Positions 1-5,072 of a stretch of DNA of 5,072 nucleotides are shown in pieces; position 1 is the stretch's first letter; the number at the start of each line of letters is the position of its first letter. This DNA is from Thiotrichaceae bacterium. Lineage in GTDB: Bacteria > Pseudomonadota > Gammaproteobacteria > SZUA-229. The DNA is taken from NCBI GenBank assembly GCA_002746365.1, contig NVWZ01000003.1, forward strand, positions 29,014 through 34,085. The letters run 5' to 3'. The notes beneath the pieces were generated by a model. It was not told the DNA's origin and made no database searches. It saw nothing but the letters and a program-made list of their open reading frames with translations. The position numbers and the translations under genes are program-made.

Positions 1-393
1 TTGATCTTCTAACATCGCCAGACTTTTTGGCACTTTGATTAAAACAACATCGACCACACCCTTTATCAAATCTTCAAACGGATCCAGACTATTAGCAATC
101 GTAATCGTATCTGCATCAATATTATTGCTTTCAGCATTGATAGCAATAGATTGAGTTGATAGGTACGAATCCGTCATTACCCACGGATTCAAATCATTCA
201 ATGCAATAGATAACGCACCAAAATCATCGTTTATAATCAATATAGACGATTTATCCTTAAGCAAATCCTCATCATGAAGATGCTGCAATAAATATTCATC
301 GGCAGCATCCCAGGCACGTAAAGTTTCTTTTTTATTTAACGGAAAGCGTTGCAGCTGATAATCAGCCGACGCTGTTTGAAAGAGAGTATCCAT
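1..393 (-). CDS. rlmG: Ribosomal RNA large subunit methyltransferase G, N-terminal part (truncated by window edge)
   Basis: This is the first 131 codons of a gene running off the left edge. The protein begins MDTLFQTASADYQLQRFP and continues with RAWDAADEYLLQHL (residues 26-39), LIINDDFGALS (52-62) and VLIKVPKSLAMLE (117-129). These match the N-terminal domain of RlmG (YgjO) from memory of the E. coli protein. RlmG is an S-adenosylmethionine-dependent enzyme that makes m2G at position 1835 of 23S rRNA. The family is usually about 370-380 residues, with a degenerate N-terminal Rossmann-like domain and a C-terminal catalytic methyltransferase domain. Only the first is visible, so catalytic residues cannot be checked. 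The ATG at 391-393 is preceded by AGGA with 5 nt spacing. The gene follows the ROK kinase by 7 nt, so the two are probably co-transcribed. Identity is confident; intactness is unknown. Confidence 0.92.
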   Translation of the reverse strand, partial: MDTLFQTASADYQLQRFPLNKKETLRAWDAADEYLLQHLHDEDLLKDKSSILIINDDFGALSIALNDLNPWVMTDSYLSTQSIAINAESNNIDADTITIANSLDPFEDLIKGVVDVVLIKVPKSLAMLEDQ

Positions 394-398
394 TGTTA

Positions 399-403
399 TC
401 CTA
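399..403 (-). promoter_or_regulatory. Ribosome-binding site of rlmG, overlapping the upstream stop codon
   Basis: The minus strand reads TAGGATAACAATG here. The AGGA Shine-Dalgarno core (399-402) lies 5 nt before the rlmG ATG and shares bases with the TAG stop of the kinase gene (401-403). Ribosomes terminating on the kinase therefore stand directly on the rlmG initiation region, which favours translational coupling. Confidence 0.75.
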
Positions 404-1297
404 ATTGTCCCACAGCCATGCTGCACCTCTTACACCTGATGAATCACCATGAACAGGTGCAACTAATTTTGTTTCTACCGTATCGGAAAACACATAAGTG
501 CCCCAGATTTTCGGTACATTTTTATATAATCGTTGTATATTCCCCATGCCACCACCCAAAACGATGGCATCGGGATCTAGAATATTAATCACATGCGCCA
601 GACTCCTTGCCATACGGTCTTCATATCGACACAAGGTTTCCTCTGCTTCTTCATCGCCAAAACGGGCTTTGCCATCAAGCGTTTCTGCATCAAGAAAAGC
701 ATTATTATGCAATTCATGATCACGTACCATACCTGGACCTGACAGCCAGGTTTCAATGCAACCTGCCTTTCCGCAATAACAATCCGGTCCCGGCAATTCG
801 ATATCTAATGGCCAGGGCAAGGGGTTATGACCCCACTCACCTGCAATCGCGTTAGCACCGACTAATACTTTTTTATCAATGACGATACCTGCGCCTGTAC
901 CTGTACCAATAATTACACCAAAAACAACCGAAACATTTTTTGCTGCGCCATCAACCGCTTCAGATAAGGCAAAACAGTTCGCATCATTAGCGATTCGAAT
1001 TTCTCTCTGTAGCCCATTTTGCAGGTCAGTCAGTACCGGTTTATCATTCATGCAAACTGAATTGGAATTTCGCATTAAACTGGTAGAAGGTGATAACGTA
1101 CCAGGCGTACAGATGCCGATACTGCCCTTTTCATTAACGGTCGCTTCAATCTTATTGATTAACTCAGCGATACTCCGCAGCGTGCCTTGATAGTCACCCT
1201 GCGGGGTAGCAACACGATGGCGAAATAATTCTTCGCCGCCATCAGATAAGGCGATACCTTCAATTTTTGTGCCGCCCAGGTCAATGCCGATTTTCAT
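401..1297 (-). CDS. mak: ROK-family sugar kinase, Mak-type fructokinase
   Basis: A 298-residue cytosolic kinase of the ROK family, close in length and sequence to E. coli Mak (about 302 residues), which phosphorylates fructose (and mannose) at C6 using ATP. Visible motifs in order are the phosphate-binding loop DLGGTK (6-11), NDAN with the presumed catalytic base D105 (104-107), GTGTGAG (131-137), EWGHNPLPW (154-162) with H157 a likely zinc ligand, CYCGKAGC (173-180) supplying C173, C175 and C180 as the usual ROK zinc site, and LDPDAIVLGGG (240-250). The C-terminus HGDSSGVRGAAWLW is typical of Mak. There is no helix-turn-helix, so it is an enzyme and not a ROK repressor. The ATG start is fixed by DLGGTK lying at residue 6, although no Shine-Dalgarno precedes it. 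Substrate specificity (fructose, mannose or N-acetylglucosamine) is inferred from similarity. No transporter or other sugar gene is adjacent to confirm it. Confidence 0.9.
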   Translation of the reverse strand: MKIGIDLGGTKIEGIALSDGGEELFRHRVATPQGDYQGTLRSIAELINKIEATVNEKGSIGICTPGTLSPSTSLMRNSNSVCMNDKPVLTDLQNGLQREIRIANDANCFALSEAVDGAAKNVSVVFGVIIGTGTGAGIVIDKKVLVGANAIAGEWGHNPLPWPLDIELPGPDCYCGKAGCIETWLSGPGMVRDHELHNNAFLDAETLDGKARFGDEEAEETLCRYEDRMARSLAHVINILDPDAIVLGGGMGNIQRLYKNVPKIWGTYVFSDTVETKLVAPVHGDSSGVRGAAWLWDN

Positions 1298-1306
1298 AAT
1301 GCATTA

Positions 1307-1312
1307 ATTATA
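1307..1312 (-). promoter_or_regulatory. Candidate -10 element for the kinase-rlmG unit
   Basis: The minus strand carries a perfect TATAAT that ends 9 nt before the kinase ATG. At 17-nt spacing the would-be -35 hexamer is CTGGGT (1330-1335), a poor match to TTGACA. If the element is used, transcription would start only about 2-3 nt before the ATG and the mRNA would be nearly leaderless. TATAAT can occur by chance in AT-rich intergenic DNA, so this is tentative. Confidence 0.35.
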
Positions 1313-1325
1313 CAGGATATTTTAG

Positions 1326-1349
1326 GCTTACCCAGAAGTCAGAGTAAGC
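1326..1349. repeat. Small inverted repeat between kinase and adenosyltransferase genes
   Basis: GCTTAC (1326-1331) and GTAAGC (1344-1349) are perfect 6-bp inverted arms around a 12-nt loop. No run of T follows on either strand, so it is not a convincing terminator. It lies just upstream of the candidate -10 of the kinase gene, so an operator is possible but unsupported. Confidence 0.3.
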
Positions 1350-1361
1350 AAAGAATGGTAG

Positions 1362-1379
1362 GTGTGAATTTATTCGCAC
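1362..1379. repeat. Imperfect hairpin downstream of the adenosyltransferase gene
   Basis: GTGTGAAT (1362-1369) and ATTCGCAC (1372-1379) are inverted arms with a single imperfect position: a G-U wobble in plus-strand RNA, an A-C mismatch in minus-strand RNA. In the direction of the operon it is followed by only a weakly T-rich stretch (CTACCATTCTTTGC). It is the best candidate for the 3' end of the cobalamin operon, but falls short of a normal intrinsic terminator. Confidence 0.25.
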
Positions 1380-1418
1380 GATGAACCTGATATTGGCTCC
1401 GACGTGTGGCAATAAGCG

Positions 1419-1994
1419 TTATTTATCTTTTATTCTAGCCGATTGCCAATAAACCTCATCTGCCCCTTCACGTTTGCTAATCGCCCGCGCCAGTACAAAT
1501 AAATAATCTGACAAGCGATTCACGTATGCCATCAAATAAGCGTTCAATTCTTTTTGATTACTCAAACTAACCAGTGATCGCTCAACTCGACGGCAAACGG
1601 CTCTCGCCACATGGCAATGTGAAGCAGCCAACCCACCACCCGGCAAAATAAATTCTTTCAACGGGGTTAAATCTTTATTCAACGCATCCAGCATATTTTC
1701 CAGTGTGTCGATATGGTTTTGCTCAATCATCGCCTGTCCCATTGATAACTCAGCGCCCACATTGAACAACTCATTCTGTATCACAAAAATCGAATTATTA
1801 ATATCATCAACGACGTCATCAACGGCGACACCAGAAACATGATAAGCAAGCACAGCTAGTTGACTATTGAGTTCATCAACATCACCGATAGCCTGTATCA
1901 AGCCATCATCTTTAGCCACACGTGAACCATCCGCCATGCCGGTACTACCATCGTCGCCTGTGCGTGTATAAATTTTAGTTAATCGATTAGCCAT
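1419..1994 (-). CDS. PduO-type corrinoid (cob(I)alamin) adenosyltransferase
   Basis: A 191-residue cytosolic enzyme that transfers the adenosyl group of ATP to cob(I)alamin, giving adenosylcobalamin. It belongs to the PduO/MMAB family, not the BtuR/CobA family. The N-terminal ATP-binding signature KIYTRTGDDGSTGM (7-20) and GSRVAKDD (23-30) are present, followed by GDVDELNSQL (37-46), the helix motif ARAVCRRVERS (130-140) and NRLSDYLFVLAR (159-170), all diagnostic of the family. Length is normal. The ATG at 1992-1994 is chosen because family members typically begin M-x-N-R-L-x-K-I-Y-T-R. An 11-residue upstream extension (TTG at 2027 or ATG at 2024) would overlap the TonB gene and adds no conserved sequence. 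The start is 7 nt after the TonB stop and lacks a Shine-Dalgarno, suggesting coupled reinitiation. Being in a B12-riboswitch operon, it probably serves salvage of imported corrinoids, not propanediol metabolism. Confidence 0.95.
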   Translation of the reverse strand: MANRLTKIYTRTGDDGSTGMADGSRVAKDDGLIQAIGDVDELNSQLAVLAYHVSGVAVDDVVDDINNSIFVIQNELFNVGAELSMGQAMIEQNHIDTLENMLDALNKDLTPLKEFILPGGGLAASHCHVARAVCRRVERSLVSLSNQKELNAYLMAYVNRLSDYLFVLARAISKREGADEVYWQSARIKDK

Positions 1995-2001
1995 TGAATG
2001 T

Positions 2002-2706
2002 TTAAAGTAGATTAAATGCCACATCAACCTGAAACTTTTCAGATTGTTTTAAATAGTTCTGTGCCACTGAAAAAGGTTCAATACTTTGCACAGCAGTAAG
2101 CGCGGCACGGTCTAATGATTGCGTTCGACTGGAATGAACCAGATGAGCATTTTCAATTCTGCCATTCGGATGCAAGATAAAAGCAACGGTCACCACCCCT
2201 TCTCTACGCTGCCTTCTTGCAAGATAGGGATACGCTTTTTTATCACTGATACGACTATGCAACAGCTCAACAATCGAATGTTGTTGTTTTGATGCATGGG
2301 TCGCTTGATCAAATTGTGTGGCATTTTTTTGTGAATCAGACTGGGCAAGCTCAATAACAGGTGGCTTAACTGTTCTATTCTCCTGTTTCGTATCAGAAAG
2401 CAAAATAGTATGCTGATTGTTTTGTACTGCCTGCACTACGCGACTGCCTTCTTCTCGCTTTTCGACTGCTTGCTCGGCCGTTTTCTTAGTCATCTTCAAA
2501 GAAGCATATTCTTCAACAAATGATTCCGCTTCAAAATTATCAGCCACTTCTTCTGAACTGATAAGATGAATATCAACCCCTGGTCCAACACCCTCAGCAG
2601 CAGGCACTAAAGCACCTGAATACGACAAAACTATAGCAACCACCACGCCATGCATGGCTAAAGACAGTGCCGTGGTCGTTGCTATAAGTCTGATTGAAGT
2701 ATCCAT
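2002..2706 (-). CDS. tonB: TonB-type energy transducer
   Basis: A 234-residue protein with TonB layout, expected to carry the energy of the inner-membrane proton gradient (via ExbB/ExbD) to outer-membrane receptors. The N-terminus has one hydrophobic segment (about 8-30) containing S15 and H19, which reproduces the S-x3-H spacing essential in E. coli TonB (S16/H20). The C-terminal domain (about 149-234) has the hallmark Y159-P160 followed by ARRQRREGVVTVAFILHPNGRIENA and ends FQVDVAFNLL, as in TonB_C domains. The linker (about 51-148) is rich in Glu, Lys, Gln and Ser with only P115 and P116, lacking the usual Pro-Glu/Pro-Lys repeats. The ATG (2704-2706) lies 9 nt after the receptor stop with no clear Shine-Dalgarno. 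Its position suggests a partner dedicated to the adjacent receptor. exbB and exbD are absent from the window, so it must borrow them from elsewhere. Confidence 0.88.
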   Translation of the reverse strand: MDTSIRLIATTTALSLAMHGVVVAIVLSYSGALVPAAEGVGPGVDIHLISSEEVADNFEAESFVEEYASLKMTKKTAEQAVEKREEGSRVVQAVQNNQHTILLSDTKQENRTVKPPVIELAQSDSQKNATQFDQATHASKQQHSIVELLHSRISDKKAYPYLARRQRREGVVTVAFILHPNGRIENAHLVHSSRTQSLDRAALTAVQSIEPFSVAQNYLKQSEKFQVDVAFNLL

Positions 2707-2715
2707 CTGTCTAGA

Positions 2716-4704
2716 CTATCTGAATTTCCATGCCGCTGTCAGCAAAAAGTTGATTTCTGGCGAAGGAAAAAAGGCCGCAGCCGATGCAAACGTATTCGGA
2801 TCCAGACCCAACTGGCCGACATCAGAATATTCTTTATCAAGAACATTGTTAACCCGCCCACTGAATACGAAGTCCTGATAATGATACTCTGCTTTCACAT
2901 TCAACAGACCGTAACCCGGCAATTTAGCCAAGACATTCTCAAAATCACCGGCAAAAACACGATCACTCAAGGCCACCACTTCACCGTATAACTGCCACTT
3001 TTCAGTTACAGAATAATCCAGACTTAACAAACCTGAATGCTCTGAGACAAAAGGAATATCATTGCCTTTAAGCGCGCCATCGGATACTTCGGCATCAGTA
3101 TAAGTATAACTAGCAGAAACACCCAGACGTTTTGTTGCCTGCCAGTAACCGCTGGTAATTAAACCTTTACGTTCAGTTTCATCCAGATTAACGTTAGCAA
3201 AACGGCTAGGGTCAAACGCGATTTCGTTATCCAGATCTAATTTATAAACAACCACCTTTGCTGAATGATTACCCCTGTTCCATTCAACACCCGACTCCAG
3301 TGATACACCTTCCTGGGTTTTAAGAATGATGGGCGTAAACAGGGGTGTAAATGCTGGCCTCAAAAACTCATCCACTTTTGCAAAGCGGTAGTTTTGATCA
3401 ACACGAACTAACACACGCCAGTTTTTATTGGCTTTTATTGCTAAGCCCAAAGTACCAACGGTTATATCATCATCAATATCAATCCCAGCAGGGAATAAGG
3501 CAAAGGCACCGACGTCGCTCAGCTCGTTTTCTACTTTGGCATAACGCACACCAATCGTTACATCCAGTCTATCAGTGGCGGGCACAACAGCTTGCGCATA
3601 AATAGAACGTTGTGATTGATCATTAACCTGGTCACCAAATCGCGACTGTAATTTATAATCACTCTCGATTACATCTGCACCGATGGTGATCATGGTGTTA
3701 TTTAATGCTGAGACAAATCCGATAAAACGGGGTGTAAATTCTATCACTTTACGATCTTGCGTCGCATTTTCTGTTTCAGCACCAAAGACAGAGCTTAAAC
3801 GGAAAACACCGTCGGTATCTCGACGTGTAATTTCACCCTCAAATGACCAGTTGCGAGCCATCTCCTGAACCAGGCCCAGACGTAAAACCTTGGTTTTTGC
3901 ATTTGAAAAGTCGGTAGAAAAGTTTGCATTGGACTGCTTTCTATCGTCGGCTACTTCGTTAGCAAACAAAGTCCCCGGCGTATCCAGCTCGTCATCAATA
4001 TACTGGTATTCAGCAAACACAGAACCACTATTATATTCATAACCTAACTTGCCGAAACCATTTAGATAAGACGCCTCATTATGATCGCGGTAGTTATCTG
4101 TTTCACGAACATCCAGTGAGACTCGATAATTAATACCATTATCTAAGGCCTGTGATGTCGTACCATGAAAATTTACCGTGCCATAACTTCCAGCCGATAG
4201 TTTCAAAGAATGCCTGAGTACGCCCGGTTTTTTCGTGATGATATTAATCACACCCCCTACCGCCTGATCACCAAATAACACACCCGCACTGCCTTGTACG
4301 ATTTCAATACGCTCGACATCATCCAGTACGATGCTATTAAGATCAGGCGCACCAATATCCGGATTATTGATGCGACGCCCGTCCACCAGTATTAATGTAT
4401 TTGAAGACGCCGTTTCACTAAAACCGCGCATGCCAACGGAAGCCCGGCTACCGTCACCAAACAAGTCTTTTATGATGATGCCACCTCTTCCACGTAATAC
4501 ATCAACAACATGATCGGCACCACTGGCTTCAATCTGTTTACGCGTAATAACGGTAATGCTTGCCGGTGTCGTTAAAGTGCTTTGTTCAGTACGTGCAGCA
4601 CTGACTAAAACATCCGGCACCACTGTGGCATCTGTAGCCGAAAAGGCTGATAGAGAGAGACTAGCCGAAACGACCAGTACACCTGTCGATAAAAATGTTT
4701 TCAC
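2716..4704 (-). CDS. btuB: BtuB-like TonB-dependent outer-membrane receptor for cobalamin
   Basis: A 662-residue TonB-dependent receptor. A GTG start (4702-4704) is chosen over an ATG at 4752 because GGAGG sits 5 nt before it and it directly begins a signal peptide, MKTFLSTGVLVVSASLSLSA, with cleavage probably near residues 20-26. A TonB box follows (about 29-36, VPDVLVSA), then the plug domain (about 44-160) with PASITVITRKQIE, NTLILVDGRRINN, DDVERIEIVQGSAGVLFGDQA and GGVINIIT. The rest (about 165-662) has the alternating pattern of a 22-strand barrel, with NVLDKEYSDVG near the end. The C-terminus is AAWKFR, with the terminal aromatic displaced one residue inward. Length fits BtuB (about 600-660). 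Cobalamin as ligand is inferred mainly from the riboswitch in its leader and the adenosyltransferase in its operon. Sequence alone would equally permit cobinamide or another corrinoid. Confidence 0.9.
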   Translation of the reverse strand: MKTFLSTGVLVVSASLSLSAFSATDATVVPDVLVSAARTEQSTLTTPASITVITRKQIEASGADHVVDVLRGRGGIIIKDLFGDGSRASVGMRGFSETASSNTLILVDGRRINNPDIGAPDLNSIVLDDVERIEIVQGSAGVLFGDQAVGGVINIITKKPGVLRHSLKLSAGSYGTVNFHGTTSQALDNGINYRVSLDVRETDNYRDHNEASYLNGFGKLGYEYNSGSVFAEYQYIDDELDTPGTLFANEVADDRKQSNANFSTDFSNAKTKVLRLGLVQEMARNWSFEGEITRRDTDGVFRLSSVFGAETENATQDRKVIEFTPRFIGFVSALNNTMITIGADVIESDYKLQSRFGDQVNDQSQRSIYAQAVVPATDRLDVTIGVRYAKVENELSDVGAFALFPAGIDIDDDITVGTLGLAIKANKNWRVLVRVDQNYRFAKVDEFLRPAFTPLFTPIILKTQEGVSLESGVEWNRGNHSAKVVVYKLDLDNEIAFDPSRFANVNLDETERKGLITSGYWQATKRLGVSASYTYTDAEVSDGALKGNDIPFVSEHSGLLSLDYSVTEKWQLYGEVVALSDRVFAGDFENVLAKLPGYGLLNVKAEYHYQDFVFSGRVNNVLDKEYSDVGQLGLDPNTFASAAAFFPSPEINFLLTAAWKFR

Positions 4705-4709
4705 GAAAT

Positions 4710-4714
4710 CCTCC
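4710..4714 (-). promoter_or_regulatory. Strong Shine-Dalgarno deciding the GTG start of the receptor gene
   Basis: The minus strand reads GGAGGATTTCGTG: a perfect GGAGG 5 nt before the GTG codon at 4702-4704. It is the only strong ribosome-binding site in the receptor-TonB-adenosyltransferase block, and it is one arm of the inverted repeat at 4710-4732. Confidence 0.88.
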
Positions 4715-4732
4715 AAAATTAAACAATGGAGG
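4710..4732 (-). promoter_or_regulatory. Shine-Dalgarno-sequestering hairpin in the riboswitch expression platform
   Basis: In the transcript CCUCCA (4732-4727) is perfectly complementary to UGGAGG (4715-4710), separated by an 11-nt AU-rich loop. The right arm is the Shine-Dalgarno of the receptor gene, so the folded state would block initiation. This is the standard output of translational cobalamin riboswitches. The pairing is seen directly; its control by ligand is inferred. Confidence 0.7.
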
Positions 4733-4748
4733 CAACAAGGAAAGAGCC

Positions 4749-4783
4749 GCATGGTATTGCAATCAAACTGCTCTATACCATGC
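4749..4783 (-). promoter_or_regulatory. 9-bp hairpin between riboswitch aptamer and start codon
   Basis: GCATGGTAT and ATACCATGC form a perfect 9-bp stem (arms 4749-4757 and 4775-4783) around a 17-nt loop. Beyond one mismatch two further pairs are possible (4747-4785 and 4746-4786), which would run into the candidate L13 segment. The downstream sequence on the transcript is pyrimidine-rich (GGCTCTTTCCTTGTTGCC) but has no true U-run, so it reads as a platform switching helix more than an intrinsic terminator. Confidence 0.6.
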
Positions 4784-4805
4784 CGCCCACCGCGACTGTA
4801 ATATG

Positions 4806-5027
4806 AATATCAGGCCGGTCTCCGGGCTTAGAGTGTGTATCCTGCTCGATTGACTCAGCAGCTACTTGAACGGCTCCCTTCCCACGATTGCGCACTAGAA
4901 GCAGCTTCGCAGTGGTTGAACCATTCTCACTCATTACCGTTGCGGGGGCAGCGCAGGATTCACCAAAATGGCTCACCTACTTCCCGATTATCCTCCTTAC
5001 ATTAAAATGCAGGAGGCACCTGATATT
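4806..5027 (-). ncRNA. Cobalamin riboswitch aptamer
   Basis: A complete aptamer of about 222 nt in the leader of the receptor gene. The 3' B12 box is AGCCCGGAGACCGGCCTG (4828-4811), an excellent match to the consensus. P1 is a perfect 9-bp helix between AATATCAGG (5027-5019) and CCTGATATT (4814-4806). Going 5' to 3', P2 is CCTCCT/AGGAGG closing near the 5' end, then GATAATCGGGAA, GGTG, GGTGAATCC, GCTGCCCCCGCAACGGTAA and GTGGGAAGG, all core elements in the correct order. The class binds adenosylcobalamin or other cobalamins and represses downstream expression when bound. Subclass cannot be settled by eye, although the long peripheral region between the GGGAAGG element and the B12 box (about 4828-4876) favours the AdoCbl-type architecture. 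Confidence 0.97.
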
Positions 5028-5033
5028 GAAATT

Positions 5034-5062
5034 TTTAAATGAACCCACATAATACACAACAA
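5034..5062 (-). promoter_or_regulatory. Candidate promoter of the cobalamin operon
   Basis: On the minus strand TTGTTG (5062-5057) and TTTAAA (5039-5034) are separated by 17 nt, matching 3 of 6 and 4 of 6 consensus positions. Predicted initiation falls close to 5027, where the riboswitch P1 helix begins, which is what a minimal riboswitch leader would need. A competing -10, TATTAT (5054-5049, 5 of 6), would give a leader about 14-20 nt longer, but its -35 would lie outside the window. Both are weak evidence; one of them is probably real. Confidence 0.35.
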
Positions 5063-5072
5063 ATAAAGATAA

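Noticed and set aside
349..1190. Several plus-strand open frames opposite the kinase and rlmG genes
   Set aside because: They are antisense to well-supported genes, have no recognisable domains and no plausible ribosome-binding context.
1326..1379. Intrinsic terminator between the adenosyltransferase and kinase genes
   Set aside because: Two small inverted repeats are present, but neither has a GC-rich stem followed by a T-run in the direction of transcription. Listed only as low-confidence repeats.
1995..2027. N-terminal extension of the adenosyltransferase (TTG at 2027 or ATG at 2024)
   Set aside because: It overlaps the end of tonB and adds residues before the canonical N-R-L-x-K-I-Y-T-R beginning. 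The AGG nearby is too close to either start to serve as a good ribosome-binding site.
4705..4752. Upstream ATG start (4752) for the receptor
   Set aside because: It has no Shine-Dalgarno, lies inside the 9-bp hairpin arm, and would put 16 extra residues before a normal signal peptide. The GTG at 4702-4704 has a perfect GGAGG.
4749..4783. Palindrome as a transcription-factor operator or intrinsic terminator
   Set aside because: Its position between aptamer and Shine-Dalgarno fits a riboswitch platform helix better, and it lacks a U-run. An operator role cannot be excluded but has no support.
2654..4801. Plus-strand open frames opposite the receptor and the start of tonB
   Set aside because: Short, low-complexity translations antisense to a receptor with continuous family motifs; they are shadows.
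4773..4976. A 67-codon minus-strand open frame upstream of the receptor
   Set aside because: It lies almost wholly inside the cobalamin riboswitch aptamer, whose conserved RNA elements explain the sequence. The translation has no family resemblance.

Overview
The window reads as ordinary chromosomal DNA from a gammaproteobacterium. RlmG and the Mak-type ROK kinase both closely resemble their enterobacterial versions, and the outer-membrane receptor plus TonB protein require a Gram-negative envelope. Base composition is moderately AT-leaning and even throughout. I see no insertion sequence, phage gene, CRISPR array, tRNA or rRNA. The genus cannot be fixed from this sequence alone.

All five genes are on the minus strand, so transcription runs from right to left. 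At the right end (about 4806-5027) is a complete cobalamin riboswitch, with a candidate promoter just upstream. Its expression platform (about 4705-4800) contains a 9-bp hairpin and, next to the start codon, a hairpin that hides the Shine-Dalgarno sequence. The riboswitch leads into a BtuB-like TonB-dependent receptor (2716-4704, GTG start), a TonB-type energy transducer (2002-2706) and a PduO-type cob(I)alamin adenosyltransferase (1419-1994). Gaps between these genes are only 9 and 7 nt. After a 121-nt gap come a Mak-type fructokinase (401-1297) and, 7 nt further on, the 5' third of rlmG (1-393), which runs off the left edge.

The first three genes form a coherent corrinoid salvage operon. 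The receptor imports B12 across the outer membrane, the neighbouring TonB can energise it, and the adenosyltransferase converts the imported corrinoid to adenosylcobalamin. Adenosylcobalamin is the classic ligand of this riboswitch class, so the operon's product can feed back on its own leader. Only the receptor has a strong ribosome-binding site. The next two starts lack one, which suggests translational coupling and hence spread of riboswitch control along the operon. No ExbB/ExbD, BtuF/BtuC/BtuD or corrinoid biosynthesis gene is present here.

The kinase-rlmG pair looks like a separate unit with its own possible promoter. I found no entirely new system. The most interesting parts are the layered RNA architecture of the leader, the coupling pattern, and the atypical TonB linker.
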